Positions 9,260 through 18,962 of a DNA stretch of 64,000 nt are shown here, piece after piece (position 1 is the first letter of the stretch; each line of letters opens with the position of its first letter). The notes under the pieces were generated by a model. That model did not search any database, was not told where the DNA came from, and was given only the letters and a program-made list of their open reading frames with translations. The stretch is taken from positions 3,786,001 to 3,850,000 of the forward strand of contig NZ_CP085636.1 of the NCBI RefSeq assembly GCF_027571385.1. The letters run 5' to 3'. Origin of the DNA: Shewanella sp. MTB7. Lineage in GTDB: Bacteria > Pseudomonadota > Gammaproteobacteria > Enterobacterales > Shewanellaceae. The translations under genes were made by a program, and so were the position numbers.

Positions 9260-10021
9260 TTAATCAAGAAAACTAAACATATCATCAACTTCAGCATATT
9301 CGTCAGTCACTTGGTTTTTCTCTTTTGCTTGAATCACCAACTCACTAACAAACTTGTTGATAATCGTCACCCAACTTGAGTTCTCACTGCGAAGTAGGTA
9401 TTTAATCGATTTTTCAACATCTGGAGCAAGTTCACGGATCAGGGCTAATAGGCTACGCGGATCATCAATACTTAAACTGTGAGCTTCCTCTTCGGCGCTT
9501 CTGTCATTGAAACCAACAGTCTCACCATCATCTTCATCATCATAATTATCATTGATGTGACTGTGATTGTCGTTTTCTGTTGCTGGGCCTAATACGTATT
9601 CAATAAAAGGGATCGACAGATAGAAAAGACCTGCTGGGTCTTCTGCAATGCACTCTAAAATCTTGGTCTGTTTAGCTTCACTATCTTGGATTCGAATAAG
9701 ATAGGTCAAAAAATCAAAGGTATGCTGAATTAACTCATCGGCATTACTCTTGATCTTCTCTTCCCAGTACAGAGGTTGCTGGCAGACAATATCGCGGATC
9801 TGCTCAGGACTCATCAACTCAGACATAATAGAGGGACAAGAGATATCATGATAACTATTGATCTGGGTTAAGGTCACGATATCCATATGCTCAATAACCT
9901 CAATCAAGACTTCATCCGTCATGGTATTGGCCATTAATTCAAATTTCTTGCTCGCCTGTTGAGGTTCGATATCGGCCAATTGCTTGATTTCTGCCGCAGC
10001 AATTGCAACTAAGTTATTCAT
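9260..10021 (-). CDS. atcB: AtcB, cold-adaptation operon protein
   Basis: Third gene of the atc operon. An acidic protein of 253 residues with helical stretches flanking a low-complexity acidic region around 150-175 that holds NDNYDDEDDGETV. In Shewanella, AtcB links the AtcJ/AtcC cochaperone module to RNA polymerase. Two starts are possible: a GTG at 10024 or the ATG at 10021. The ATG, which shares one base with the atcA stop (TGATG), is preferred. No known fold is evident from the sequence. Context makes the name likely. Confidence 0.75.
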   Translation of the reverse strand: MNNLVAIAAAEIKQLADIEPQQASKKFELMANTMTDEVLIEVIEHMDIVTLTQINSYHDISCPSIMSELMSPEQIRDIVCQQPLYWEEKIKSNADELIQHTFDFLTYLIRIQDSEAKQTKILECIAEDPAGLFYLSIPFIEYVLGPATENDNHSHINDNYDDEDDGETVGFNDRSAEEEAHSLSIDDPRSLLALIRELAPDVEKSIKYLLRSENSSWVTIINKFVSELVIQAKEKNQVTDEYAEVDDMFSFLD

Positions 10022-10518
10022 CACTGCTCCTCATCATCATACTGATCGTAATAACCTTCTTCATCATCTTCTTCGACGTAGTCATCATTATCATCTTGGT
10101 CCTTCTCTTTGCTCGCTGCAGGTGCCTTGTTATCATTTTCCAACAAGTATAGAACTGCACAGCTCTCTATCAACAAGCTTTCAGAATAGCCTCGAACAGC
10201 CAAAATGAGAGGTAAGTCAGCATTATTAAAAGCAACAGTGGTTTTAAAATCATTCCATTCAGGCTGGATCCCTTCCGCTATCCAGCTTGACCACTTGAGT
10301 TTTGCCTCTGGTGGAAATTTAACCTTACCGTAGAGCGCAATCGGTAGGTACTCAGGTACAGAATTGAGTAACTTAGGGTCTGCCAGCAAAATTGTTTTAA
10401 TTTGACTGGTAAACTTCTCTAGTGCCTTTGGGGTATCGGGATCATTATAAGATTCGATATTGCTGTATGCATTTTCTTTTAACTCATCAATGCGTGAGAG
10501 ATTAAGTGATGTGGCCAT
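10021..10518 (-). CDS. atcA: AtcA, acidic cold-adaptation operon protein
   Basis: Second gene of the atc operon, 165 residues. The first 125 residues look globular and the last about 35 are an extreme acidic tail (DDNDDYVEEDDEEGYYDQYD). It lies 18 bases after atcJ and is coupled to atcB by an overlapping stop/start. No catalytic motif is visible. The acidic tail may act as an interaction or solubility segment; its role in cold adaptation is not clear from sequence. Confidence 0.72.
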   Translation of the reverse strand: MATSLNLSRIDELKENAYSNIESYNDPDTPKALEKFTSQIKTILLADPKLLNSVPEYLPIALYGKVKFPPEAKLKWSSWIAEGIQPEWNDFKTTVAFNNADLPLILAVRGYSESLLIESCAVLYLLENDNKAPAASKEKDQDDNDDYVEEDDEEGYYDQYDDEEQ

Positions 10519-10536
10519 GAGTGCTCAGAATTTAAC

Positions 10537-10821
10537 TTAAGAATAAAATTGGTCCCACAGCTCGCGCATCGCGGCAGCAGGATCAGTTACAATAACGTTA
10601 TTGAAATCTTTGATGAAAGCGCTTTTAAGCTTAGGGTTTGAAAGCACATCATAAGCGTTTTTTACTCTCTGCAGCTGAGCTTCAGCTTGCACTTTCTCAT
10701 CATCAGATGCACCAAGTAACTTATCAGGATGAAATCGGTTTGATAAGCGTTTGTATGCTTTTTTAATATCATCTTCATTTGCGTTTGGTTTTATGCCAAG
10801 CACACTAAAGTGGTTAATCAT
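10537..10821 (-). CDS. atcJ: AtcJ, short J-domain cochaperone of DnaK
   Basis: First gene of the atc operon. The 94-residue protein is little more than a J-domain (about 2-70), with the DnaK-stimulating HPD tripeptide in NRFHPDKL, plus a short C-terminal extension of roughly 20 residues ending in LWDQFYS. In Shewanella this extension binds AtcC and is required for cold growth. It lacks the Gly/Phe, zinc-finger and substrate-binding regions of DnaJ, so it cannot be a general DnaJ. Length and gene order match the described AtcJ. Confidence 0.88.
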   Translation of the reverse strand: MINHFSVLGIKPNANEDDIKKAYKRLSNRFHPDKLLGASDDEKVQAEAQLQRVKNAYDVLSNPKLKSAFIKDFNNVIVTDPAAAMRELWDQFYS

Positions 10822-10846
10822 GTTATTACCTGCGGGCGATTAGTCC

Positions 10847-10875
10847 CTTATATAAAGGATAAATCCAATAGTGAA
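10847..10875 (-). promoter_or_regulatory. Possible sigma-70 promoter of atcJABC
   Basis: On the minus strand TTCACT (10875-10870) is followed after 17 bases by TATAAG (10852-10847), about 25 bases before the atcJ ATG. The -35 is mediocre; treat as a candidate only. Confidence 0.35.
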
Positions 10876-11166
10876 CATTCATCGACTAAGATCTGCATAA
10901 GCCCAATGTCACCAAATCTTAGCCTAACCAATAATTTTAGAGGCGAGAGTTTAACGGCAGAAAGGCTAGAGCACAATACAAAAAAGGGTTCAAGTCGCAT
11001 TCAATCAAAACTACATACGATGCGAAATTTTGTCCAACTCAACCTTAGACCGATATTTACGATAACAATAAAAAGCCTTCAGGTTAAGCCTAAAATATTA
11101 TCGCGTTAATTAACCAGCCTAAAATTCTATAACAACCAGTAAAAAATGGCAGCGAATAATAAACAA
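10876..11166. other. Intergenic region upstream of atcJ
   Basis: About 290 bases between the presumed atcJ promoter and the ycaR terminator. I see no gene, tRNA or strong hairpin here. A plus-strand open frame crosses it, but it starts antisense to the atcJ start and has no ribosome site. Upstream cold-control elements could be here, but nothing is recognisable. Confidence 0.5.
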
Positions 11167-11191
11167 AAAAAGCGCTCTTTAAGCGCTTTTT
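11167..11191 (-). terminator. Intrinsic terminator after ycaR
   Basis: AAAAAGCGCT (11167-11176) / AGCGCTTTTT (11182-11191) around a 5-base loop, 18 bases past the ycaR stop and followed on the minus strand by a T-tract. It closes the msbA-lpxK-ycaR unit. Confidence 0.85.
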
Positions 11192-11208
11192 AATGGTCTC
11201 TTTAACTA

Positions 11209-11385
11209 TTAAGCTTCTTGCCAGCTTTCAGCTTTGTTCTCAAGTAAAACGGGGATCCCATCATTTATCGGGTAAGCTAAACGGTCGGCTTTGCAGATCA
11301 ATTGTTGTTTAGCTTTATCGTAATCTAATTTCCCTTTACACACAGGGCAAGCAACAATCTCTAATAACTTTTTATCAAACGACAT
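11209..11385 (-). CDS. ycaR: Trm112-like zinc-ribbon protein YcaR (UPF0434)
   Basis: A 58-residue protein read directly from the sequence: it begins [20 protein letters not shown] and contains [19 protein letters not shown] and [14 protein letters not shown]. The CxxC pair at C13/C16, the later C31 and the YPI.DGIP.LL motif define the Trm112/YcaR family. In enterobacteria ycaR sits between lpxK and kdsB; here it follows lpxK with a single intervening base, but kdsB is absent and a terminator follows instead. Function is not settled; Trm112 proteins activate methyltransferases. Confidence 0.9.
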   Translation of the reverse strand: MSFDKKLLEIVACPVCKGKLDYDKAKQQLICKADRLAYPINDGIPVLLENKAESWQEA

Positions 11386-11386
11386 C

Positions 11387-12400
11387 TCAATTTCCTTGTT
11401 TAACGGCTATAACCTGACGGATTTGCTCCATCAATAGCTGATCAAAATTTGCTGCTAGCTTGGCATCTACCGCCAGATACCACCAGTTATCTTTTGCAAA
11501 ATCGCGACATTTAACCGCATCTTTCTCCGTCATCAGCACGGGTCCGCATTGGGTCACTTTAGTGATGGCTTCTAAACTGAATTTCTGATGATCTTCAAAC
11601 GCTTTAGTTTTCATCACTTGCACACCAGATTGGCGCAGTGTGGTAAAAAAGCGTTCCGGGTTGCCGATCCCAGCAATCGCTACAACAGGCGTCGACAGAT
11701 TGAAAACCTGTTGAGATAAGGGAGATACAGGAATAAATTGAGTCGGCTTCAGTGTCATCTGAAACTCCCCCTTTTGAGCTTCTCCATTTACGATGGTGAA
11801 ATCGACATGTTTTTGTCTATCGGTAAGCTCTCTAAGCGGCCCCGATGGTAACAGTAACCCATTACCAAATCGGCGCTCGCCATCTAAGATAAGAAGCTCA
11901 ATATCCCGTGCCAGCCTATAGTGCTGTAAACCATCATCACTAATAATGATGTCGACATCATAAGCTTCAATTAAAGCTTGAGCCGCTTTTACCCGATCGC
12001 GACCTATTACCATAGACACTTGGGTTCTTGCAACTATCATGGCAGGCTCATCGCCCACAAGCTCCGCCCCCATACCTAATTCGACCCGTTTAACGCCATC
12101 AAACTCAACACCGTAACCACGACTGACAATTCCTGGGTTAAATCCCTGACGCCGTAACAGCTCTATTAGGTAGATAACAGTGGGTGTCTTCCCGCTCCCA
12201 CCCACCGTAATGTTACCCACAATAATAACTGGGACAGACATTGAGACAACGGCTTTTAATCTAAGCTTAAAAAGTAATCTACGTATTGAACTAATAATCC
12301 AAAACAATAGGCTCAATGGACTTAAGAGCCATTTTAGTCCCTTAAAGCCGATATGAGTATCGGCTTTGGGATACCAGAGTTTATTGACAAAATCTTGCAT
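11387..12400 (-). CDS. lpxK: Tetraacyldisaccharide 4'-kinase LpxK
   Basis: LpxK phosphorylates the 4'-position of the lipid A disaccharide precursor at the inner membrane. The 337-residue protein is of normal length, with an N-terminal amphipathic/hydrophobic segment (about 22-45), the P-loop [12 protein letters not shown] around residue 62-73, and [12 protein letters not shown] with the conserved catalytic DDG region. It follows msbA by 3 bases, the classic lipid A export/synthesis pair, and precedes ycaR by one base. Confidence 0.96.
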   Translation of the reverse strand: MQDFVNKLWYPKADTHIGFKGLKWLLSPLSLLFWIISSIRRLLFKLRLKAVVSMSVPVIIVGNITVGGSGKTPTVIYLIELLRRQGFNPGIVSRGYGVEFDGVKRVELGMGAELVGDEPAMIVARTQVSMVIGRDRVKAAQALIEAYDVDIIISDDGLQHYRLARDIELLILDGERRFGNGLLLPSGPLRELTDRQKHVDFTIVNGEAQKGEFQMTLKPTQFIPVSPLSQQVFNLSTPVVAIAGIGNPERFFTTLRQSGVQVMKTKAFEDHQKFSLEAITKVTQCGPVLMTEKDAVKCRDFAKDNWWYLAVDAKLAANFDQLLMEQIRQVIAVKQGN

Positions 12401-12403
12401 TAA

Positions 12404-14218
12404 TTAACTGCCAAATTGCATCTGATAGAGATTTGAATAGACACCACCTTGCTCAAGCAAACTGGCATGGTCTCCACGCTCGACCACTCTTCCTTGATCG
12501 ATAACTAAAATCATATCGGCTGACTCTATGGTCGATAAGCGATGAGCAATAACAATAGAAGTCCTGTTTAACCGCAGGTTATCTAATCCCTGTTGAATCG
12601 CCTTCTCAGATTCAGTGTCTAAGGCAGATGTCGCTTCATCTAAAATTAACACTGGCGAGTTACGCAGTATCGCTCTTGCTATTGCAATACGTTGTCTTTG
12701 GCCGCCTGATAGCATCACACCATTTTCACCTATCTGGGTGTCCATGCCATCGGGGAGCAATTCAATGAACTCCATCGCATGTGCCGAACGTGCCGCGTCT
12801 ATGATCTGTTCAGCTGTCGCTTCACCGGCATAGGCATAGGCTATGTTATTAGCAATACTGTCATTAAAGAGAGTGACTTGTTGCGAGACCAGTGCCACCT
12901 GACTACGTAAACATTTGATGGTGTAGTCATTAATATCGACACCATCAAGCATGATCTCGCCTTCACTCAAACCGGTATAAAAACGTGTAATTAAGCTGGC
13001 AATCGTCGACTTGCCAGAACCCGAGCGGCCAACCAAAGCGATAGTCTGACCTTGCTTTACTGAAAAGTCGATCTTGTCTAATGCCAACGCCTCTTGCCCT
13101 GGATAGCTAAAACTCACATGATTAAAACTAAGATCCCCTTTAACTCTCTCTACTGTATGGGTTCCGTTATCCGTCTCAGGCTCGATATCCAACAGTTCAA
13201 ATACGGTCGTACAAGCTGCGATACCACGCTGAAATTCCGCATTAACGCGTGTCAGACTTTTTATTGGATTAAGTAGGGCCAACATGGCACCTAAGATGGT
13301 CGCAAATGTACCTGCTGTCAGTTCAGACTGCAGACTTTCTAAACTGGCGGCATAGAGGACAAACGCCAAAGCAAAAGAACCGATCACCATCACCAATGGC
13401 TGACTCACAGATTGGGCCATCGCAAGTTTCATTGTTTGATAGCGGTTCTGTTCGTTAACGACACCAAAGCGCTGTGATTCCGTTTTCTGGCCACCGAAAG
13501 AAAGCACATTCTTATGGCCAGTGATCATCTGTTCCGTAGCTGTTGTTACGCCTCCCATCGCGGTTTGAATACGTTTTGATATTTTACGAAAACGCCGACT
13601 CACAACCGTAATAATGAGGCCTATAATGGGACCAATAATCAAAATACAAAGGGAAAGTTTCCAAGAGTAGTAAAACATCACAACTAACATACCGATCACA
13701 GTGATACTGTCTCGCACTATAGAGATCAATGCACTGCCCGTTGCACGTGCAATCTGTTCGGTATCATAGGTAACACGGGAAATTAAACTGCCGGTATTTT
13801 CTCTGTCCATATAACTCACTGGCAATGTGAGGTAGTGATCAAACACTTGTTGGCGCATATCCATGATGAGTCTGGCACTCATATATGAAACACAATATGT
13901 CGACAGGAAATTAGCTAAGCCACGAAGAGTGAAAAGAAAAATAACCACAAAGGGCGCCATCGTAAGGACATCACTTGAGGAGCTGAACCCATCACTAGTG
14001 CCTAAATTTATACCGCTGGCAGCTGAAGGGATTTGACTCGCTTGGCCACCGAAACCACCGTCTATAAACGGCTTAATAATGGCAATAAAAGTCATATCCA
14101 CTAGGCCGTAAAGCACCAAGCCTACCACAGCCAGAAAAAACACACCTTTAAGCGGTTTGATATATACCATCAGGCGCTTAAATACTGTCCAGACTTCTTG
14201 ATTCGAAGATGTTGTCAT
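12404..14218 (-). CDS. msbA: Lipid A ABC exporter MsbA
   Basis: Homodimeric ABC half-transporter that flips core-lipid A across the inner membrane. The 604-residue protein contains six transmembrane helices in the first about 330 residues, then a nucleotide-binding domain with Walker A GRSGSGKST, signature LSGGQRQR, Walker B LILDEATSALD and switch His in IVIAHRLST. Slightly longer than E. coli MsbA owing to a Gly/Ser-rich periplasmic loop near residues 55-80. Operon with lpxK and ycaR. Confidence 0.96.
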   Translation of the reverse strand: MTTSSNQEVWTVFKRLMVYIKPLKGVFFLAVVGLVLYGLVDMTFIAIIKPFIDGGFGGQASQIPSAASGINLGTSDGFSSSSDVLTMAPFVVIFLFTLRGLANFLSTYCVSYMSARLIMDMRQQVFDHYLTLPVSYMDRENTGSLISRVTYDTEQIARATGSALISIVRDSITVIGMLVVMFYYSWKLSLCILIIGPIIGLIITVVSRRFRKISKRIQTAMGGVTTATEQMITGHKNVLSFGGQKTESQRFGVVNEQNRYQTMKLAMAQSVSQPLVMVIGSFALAFVLYAASLESLQSELTAGTFATILGAMLALLNPIKSLTRVNAEFQRGIAACTTVFELLDIEPETDNGTHTVERVKGDLSFNHVSFSYPGQEALALDKIDFSVKQGQTIALVGRSGSGKSTIASLITRFYTGLSEGEIMLDGVDINDYTIKCLRSQVALVSQQVTLFNDSIANNIAYAYAGEATAEQIIDAARSAHAMEFIELLPDGMDTQIGENGVMLSGGQRQRIAIARAILRNSPVLILDEATSALDTESEKAIQQGLDNLRLNRTSIVIAHRLSTIESADMILVIDQGRVVERGDHASLLEQGGVYSNLYQMQFGS

Positions 14219-14252
14219 TAACCAAATCTATTCTTAATTCGAAAAAAGCATT

Positions 14253-16556
14253 CTACTCTGGATTGTCATTCTCACCAAATTCAAACAATCGGTTGTACCA
14301 AAATGGTGCTAAATCTGCACGATATGTTCGAATAACGCGCAAGTCGCGATCAAAAAGGATACTGACCTGCCCCTCTCGACCTGAAATACGATACTCACTT
14401 GGTTGATTTACGTAACGTTGCAGGATATCTGTCTTAGGAAAACCGTAGCGATTATTGAACCCTGATGGAAACAATACTAACTCAGGAGAAACTTGTTTGA
14501 TAAAGTTTACTGTCGATGAAGTCCGGCTACCGTGATGCGGAACGACTAATACTTCACTTCTTAGTCCTTCCCCAATGCTCAGTAGTGCTTGTTCAGCTGA
14601 CTTTTCTATGTCACCTGTTAAAAGCACTTGATGGTGATCATCACTAACTCTAACCACACAAGAACCATTATTTCCCTTTTCAGGGTGCATTGGACCGACA
14701 ATTTCGATGACTAAATTTTGCCACGAGAAACTTTTAGGCCTGCAAGTGAGGGTTGAATACTGCTTAATATCGCTCACCACGGTCACCGAAGGAAACGCAG
14801 AGATAAGCTCATTGGCCCCACCAGCATGATCGTTATCACTATGACTCAGAACTAAATAATCAACGTCTGTTATTCCTCTTGCCCGGATAAACGGTATAAC
14901 AACCCGCTCAGCATAACTAAATGTCCCGTACCTAGCACCAGTATCGTAAACTAATGCATGCCGATCCTTTTCTACAACCACAGATAAACCTTGGCCAACA
15001 TCAAGCAAATGTACTTGCCACGCATCCTCAGATACTGAAAACCAATTTAAAAATAAAGAGATAATGAATGGTAAACACAGAAGTGATGCTATTAACTTCC
15101 AATCAGTTCTCGTCACTTTAGCGATGAACAGTAAACCCAAAAGAAGAAATAGAAGAGCTAGCATCATTGTCTCAGAGATAGGAAGCCAAGCACCAGGAAA
15201 AGTAACAAAAGCTTTCAAAGTCTGATCAGTTGGCCACAAAGTGAGATTAACCACATAAAACAAGGATGAAACATCAACACCCACAATCCAACATAGTCCC
15301 CAAATGGTGAAGACTAGAATAGCCACAGGAATCACCACTAAACTGAACCAGGGAACAAACAGAAAATTGAACAGGATACCGTAGACAGTTAATCCACCAA
15401 AAAACAGCGCTTGCAGTAGACCTAACCCTACACTCAGCCTCCACTGTATCGCCCAAAATACAGCGAATCGCTGTATTAATTTATCTCTACGAGTTTGTAG
15501 CCCTTCTTGAACAACCACTAGCGATTGGCTTTGCAGCGTCAATAAGATAATCGACAGAGCAAAAAAAGACAGCCAAAACCCAGCACTTAAGCAACTAAAA
15601 GGATCGATAACTAAAAGAATAAATAACGCATATAGCAATCGTTCCCAAGACGAGGAGTAACGGTCTGACATAGTCAGAAATACCAACAGTAGCAACATAA
15701 TCAGCGCTCGCTGTGTCGGCAATGAAAATCCTGCGAGGTAAGCGTAAAAAGCACAAGCTACTGCCGATGTAAGCGCCGCTAGTACTAAATTCCTTCGGCC
15801 TAGGGAAAGTGAAAGATAACCAAGAAGTGTCGCAACAGTGACAAACACCCAAGCTGCCACCACTGAAAGGTGTAAACCTGAAATTGCGATCAGATGACCT
15901 GAACCTGTGACCCTAAGTGAGTGCCAACGCTCACTGTCTATCAGACTCCGATCTCCTAACAATAAGGCTAAAATAAGATCCCCACTATTTAATGTTTGTA
16001 AGCTAGGTTTTAGTATTTGCAAAATAGCGTTTCGAAGTGAACCACTGGCCTCAAGCCGCTGACCAGATATCACCTTTCCCTTACTAACAATATGTCGACT
16101 TAGCAACATTTTCTGCTGATTGTATCCCCCTTGATTCAGTACACTAGTGATAGGTTTTAGCTTTACTCTTAATTGCCAGATCTCCCCGACTTCGAGTTCA
16201 GGTGCCTTGCTCCAGCTCAAGCGTATTTTTTTTGAGCTAACGGCTGTAGAATGAGGACCCAACAACCTAAAATCCATACTTACCCAGTCGCTGTTTTGGT
16301 TTACTAGTGCTATGATTTCCCCAATAAGGGGTTCTCGGGGTTCGATATTGTCAGGCTCCCACCTCAATACCAGTTGAGCATAAATCGATATCCATGCCAC
16401 AGCCAACACGACTCCAGCCAATAACGGGGCTCGTTTAAATAGCACTATTGCGATACTAATCCCGATCAAAATAGGGACTAGGTGGGCTAATGGCAGTGAA
16501 GGCCATAGCATCGCTGATAGTATTGTGGCGCTATAGCCAAACATAAATCGATTCAT
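14253..16556 (-). CDS. comEC: DNA-uptake channel protein ComEC/Rec2
   Basis: ComEC carries single-stranded DNA across the inner membrane during transformation. The protein has an N-terminal DUF4131-like region with hydrophobic helices, the competence domain with multiple helices including SGLHLSVVAAWV, and a C-terminal metallo-beta-lactamase-like domain with LSHSDNDHAGG and VVPHHGSRTSS. At about 767 residues it is full length. A TTG at 16565 is possible, but the ATG at 16556 is preferred; neither has a good ribosome site. It sits just upstream of msbA, as ycaI does in E. coli, and is divergent from the DUF2062 gene. Confidence 0.93.
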   Translation of the reverse strand: MNRFMFGYSATILSAMLWPSLPLAHLVPILIGISIAIVLFKRAPLLAGVVLAVAWISIYAQLVLRWEPDNIEPREPLIGEIIALVNQNSDWVSMDFRLLGPHSTAVSSKKIRLSWSKAPELEVGEIWQLRVKLKPITSVLNQGGYNQQKMLLSRHIVSKGKVISGQRLEASGSLRNAILQILKPSLQTLNSGDLILALLLGDRSLIDSERWHSLRVTGSGHLIAISGLHLSVVAAWVFVTVATLLGYLSLSLGRRNLVLAALTSAVACAFYAYLAGFSLPTQRALIMLLLLVFLTMSDRYSSSWERLLYALFILLVIDPFSCLSAGFWLSFFALSIILLTLQSQSLVVVQEGLQTRRDKLIQRFAVFWAIQWRLSVGLGLLQALFFGGLTVYGILFNFLFVPWFSLVVIPVAILVFTIWGLCWIVGVDVSSLFYVVNLTLWPTDQTLKAFVTFPGAWLPISETMMLALLFLLLGLLFIAKVTRTDWKLIASLLCLPFIISLFLNWFSVSEDAWQVHLLDVGQGLSVVVEKDRHALVYDTGARYGTFSYAERVVIPFIRARGITDVDYLVLSHSDNDHAGGANELISAFPSVTVVSDIKQYSTLTCRPKSFSWQNLVIEIVGPMHPEKGNNGSCVVRVSDDHHQVLLTGDIEKSAEQALLSIGEGLRSEVLVVPHHGSRTSSTVNFIKQVSPELVLFPSGFNNRYGFPKTDILQRYVNQPSEYRISGREGQVSILFDRDLRVIRTYRADLAPFWYNRLFEFGENDNPE

Positions 16557-16587
16557 ACTGAACAAGTTAAGACAGCAATAACAATTT

Positions 16588-17094
16588 ATGCCAAAAAAAT
16601 TTATTGAAAGATTTATGCCGAAGCCTGAAACACTGCAAAATCACAAACATTTGCAAATGTTCGGTAAGTTGCTGCATAAGCCTAATTTATGGAGCCTTAA
16701 CAGACGCTCTGCGCCAGCCGCATTTGCCATTGGGCTTTTTGTCGCTTGGATCCCTATGCCATTTCAAATGGTACTGGCAGCAGCTCTAGCCATCATCTTT
16801 AACTGTAACCTACCAGTATCGGTAGCATTAGTTTGGATTACGAACCCAATTACTATGCCGTTTATGTTTTATGCCGCTTATATGCTCGGCGCTAAAATTC
16901 TCAACCATCCACCACAGAACTTTGCATTTGAAGCCACATGGGCTTGGATAGAAGCATCTATTTCCACCATAGGGCCTCCATTTTTATTGGGTTGCCTAGT
17001 GATGGGAGCGATCTCTTCAGTTGTCGGTTTTTTCTTGATCAAAACCTTATGGAAGTACTCAATATTGATGAAATGGGGTAAAAGGAAAAGCTAA
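16588..17094 (+). CDS. DUF2062 family membrane protein
   Basis: A 168-residue protein with a basic N-terminus, the conserved phrase AFAIGLFVAWIPMPFQM followed by a second hydrophobic helix, TNPITMPFMFY, and a long C-terminal hydrophobic helix. These are the hallmarks of DUF2062 proteins, which occur widely in proteobacteria without an established activity. It is divergent from comEC with only about 30 bases between starts, so its promoter must be within or very close to comEC. Confidence 0.85.
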   Translation: MPKKFIERFMPKPETLQNHKHLQMFGKLLHKPNLWSLNRRSAPAAFAIGLFVAWIPMPFQMVLAAALAIIFNCNLPVSVALVWITNPITMPFMFYAAYMLGAKILNHPPQNFAFEATWAWIEASISTIGPPFLLGCLVMGAISSVVGFFLIKTLWKYSILMKWGKRKS

Positions 17095-17120
17095 TCTGAA
17101 CGTTCAGGTGTAAGATATAT

Positions 17121-17150
17121 AACACCAAATCTCAAATAACATTTGGTGTT
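17121..17150 (+). terminator. Bidirectional hairpin between convergent genes
   Basis: AACACCAAAT (17121-17130) / ATTTGGTGTT (17141-17150) with a 10-base loop, followed by TGGTTT on the plus strand. It lies between the DUF2062 gene and the convergent YdcF-like gene and could serve both. The T-tracts are weak. Confidence 0.6.
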
Positions 17151-17162
17151 TGGTTTAGTACC

Positions 17163-17663
17163 TTAGCGAATTAAATTAAGAAGATTGCCTCTCTCTCTTT
17201 GCATCACTAACAGCTCATGTTTTTCAAGTTCTAAAAGCTGCTCTTCTGAAAGTGGGGTGATCGCGACTATGTAACGAAACCTCATTGTTGGATACACACC
17301 AGTAAAAACCAATTTTGCTCTGGAAAGATGAAAGTCAGAAGTGACCAAAACCACAGATGTTATTCCATGCGCTTCAATAATATTTTGAGATAAAGTGGCA
17401 TCTTCAAAGGTGAATCGACTCTCTACAATGGGGCAAAAGTTAACTTCTGGTATTCCTCTACTTAGCAGATACCGCTTTAGATATTGTCCATGGGCTATCG
17501 AAGTGGTATTAAAATGAGCCCCCACACCTCCGGTGCAGATAACCTTAAGTGTAGGTCTTTTTATAAATTCAGTTAACGCTGCCTCACAACGTGACAGGGC
17601 GATAACAGATAGATTGCCTTCACTGTCATTGGGCGCACCTAAAATCACCATTGCCGTATTCAC
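17163..17663 (-). CDS. YdcF-like DUF218 domain protein
   Basis: About 166 residues carrying the DUF218 signature: an N-terminal MVILGA, the middle ALTEFIKRPTLKVICTGG, then VLVTSDFHLSRA in place of the usual VTSxYHxxRA. Members (SanA, ElyC, YdcF) are linked to envelope or vancomycin phenotypes, but the enzyme activity is unclear. The start is taken as GTG at 17663 because GGAG lies 8 bases before it; a TTG at 17678 is the longer alternative. No signal peptide or membrane helix is seen, so this is a soluble YdcF-type rather than an ElyC-type member. It lies just after lolE. Confidence 0.75.
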   Translation of the reverse strand: MNTAMVILGAPNDSEGNLSVIALSRCEAALTEFIKRPTLKVICTGGVGAHFNTTSIAHGQYLKRYLLSRGIPEVNFCPIVESRFTFEDATLSQNIIEAHGITSVVLVTSDFHLSRAKLVFTGVYPTMRFRYIVAITPLSEEQLLELEKHELLVMQRERGNLLNLIR

Positions 17664-17705
17664 TGTACCAACTCCCAAAACATCAAAGTTACATAAAGTA
17701 AACGA

Positions 17706-18962
17706 CTACCGACCAGCTAAGGCGCTAGCAGGCTGTGTTTGACTCGCTTTCCATGCTGGATATAGAGTCGCTATCAAACTCATCACAAAGGCTAACAATA
17801 AAACCAAGCCAACATCGTATAGATGTAACTCTGATGGTAGAAAGTCGATAAAATAGATATCAGCAGAGAGAAGCTGTATGCCTAAAACATTCTCTATCCC
17901 TTTGGCTATCAAACTTAAGTTTTCTGCGATCAGAACACCCAAAGCACCACCGAGTAGACACCCCAACAAACCATTTAATGCTCCCTGAACAATAAATATG
18001 GTCATTATGGCACTGCGCTTCATTCCCATGGTCAATAAGATTGCGATCTCAGCTTGTTTATCCCGCACAGCCATTACTAACGTCGAGACGATATTAAAAC
18101 AGGCTACGGCAATCACCAAAGCAAGCACTAAGTACATAACACTGCGAACCAACTGAATGTCTTGGTAAAGATGTCCCTGAGTACGTGTCCAATCTGTAAT
18201 ATAGAGATATTGTTCTTGGCTAAAGCCCAGTTCACGAATAAGACGCGGCGCTTCAAATACTTCAGCAGTTTTGATCCGAACCCCTGAAACTTGATCGTCC
18301 ATATTCAAAATGGAAGCAGCGTATTGCATCGGCACATAGGCAGTCGATAGGTCAAGCTCCCCGCCTAGCTCAAACACACCTACCACAGTAAAACGGTAAC
18401 TCTTAGCTGAACCTATGCGCTTCGTAGTCGGATCAGGATTAACGTTTGGCATATACAAGCTTAAAGAGTCACCAACACTTAACCCTAAACTTGTCGCTAA
18501 ACTTTTGCCCAAAACGATGCTATTTTTATCTTTAACAGCCAGTTTAGACCACGTTTCTGGGGCCATAAACTGTGAGATATTGGAAACCTTTTCTTCATAC
18601 AGAGTATCGATACCCAATATAGTCAGGCCTTGAAACCCGCCAGGCTTCTGCACTAAACCTTGTAAACGAATATAGGGTGCTGCAGCAACAATACCTGGAA
18701 TTTTCTTAGCATCTTCAATGATACCCTGCCAGTGATTAACAGGCTGATTGACACCACTGAGCTCTCCATGAGCAACAACCCCAAGCATTCTATTCTCAAG
18801 TTCACTCTCAAAGCCATTCATGGCTGAGAGCACCACAATTAATACCGCCACACCTAATGCAATACCAGCCGTCGATGCAAAAGAGATAAAGCTGATAAGA
18901 TTATTTGATTGGCGCGCCATATAGAAGCGCCAACCTATCCAAATAGAGAGGAGCTGACTCAT
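17706..18962 (-). CDS. lolE: Lipoprotein-releasing ABC permease LolE
   Basis: One of two permeases of the LolCDE complex that extracts outer-membrane lipoproteins from the inner membrane and hands them to LolA. The 418-residue protein has an N-terminal transmembrane helix (about 25-50), a large periplasmic domain and three C-terminal helices in the MacB/FtsX topology. The cytoplasmic coupling motif VRDKQAEIAILLTMGM is typical of the family. Being the third gene, after lolC and lolD, it is called LolE. It overlaps lolD as ATGA. Confidence 0.92.
   Translation of the reverse strand: MSQLLSIWIGWRFYMARQSNNLISFISFASTAGIALGVAVLIVVLSAMNGFESELENRMLGVVAHGELSGVNQPVNHWQGIIEDAKKIPGIVAAAPYIRLQGLVQKPGGFQGLTILGIDTLYEEKVSNISQFMAPETWSKLAVKDKNSIVLGKSLATSLGLSVGDSLSLYMPNVNPDPTTKRIGSAKSYRFTVVGVFELGGELDLSTAYVPMQYAASILNMDDQVSGVRIKTAEVFEAPRLIRELGFSQEQYLYITDWTRTQGHLYQDIQLVRSVMYLVLALVIAVACFNIVSTLVMAVRDKQAEIAILLTMGMKRSAIMTIFIVQGALNGLLGCLLGGALGVLIAENLSLIAKGIENVLGIQLLSADIYFIDFLPSELHLYDVGLVLLLAFVMSLIATLYPAWKASQTQPASALAGR

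Noticed and set aside
10810..11109. 99-residue plus-strand open frame upstream of atcJ
   Set aside because: It begins antisense to the atcJ start codon, covers the probable atcJ promoter and has an implausible composition.
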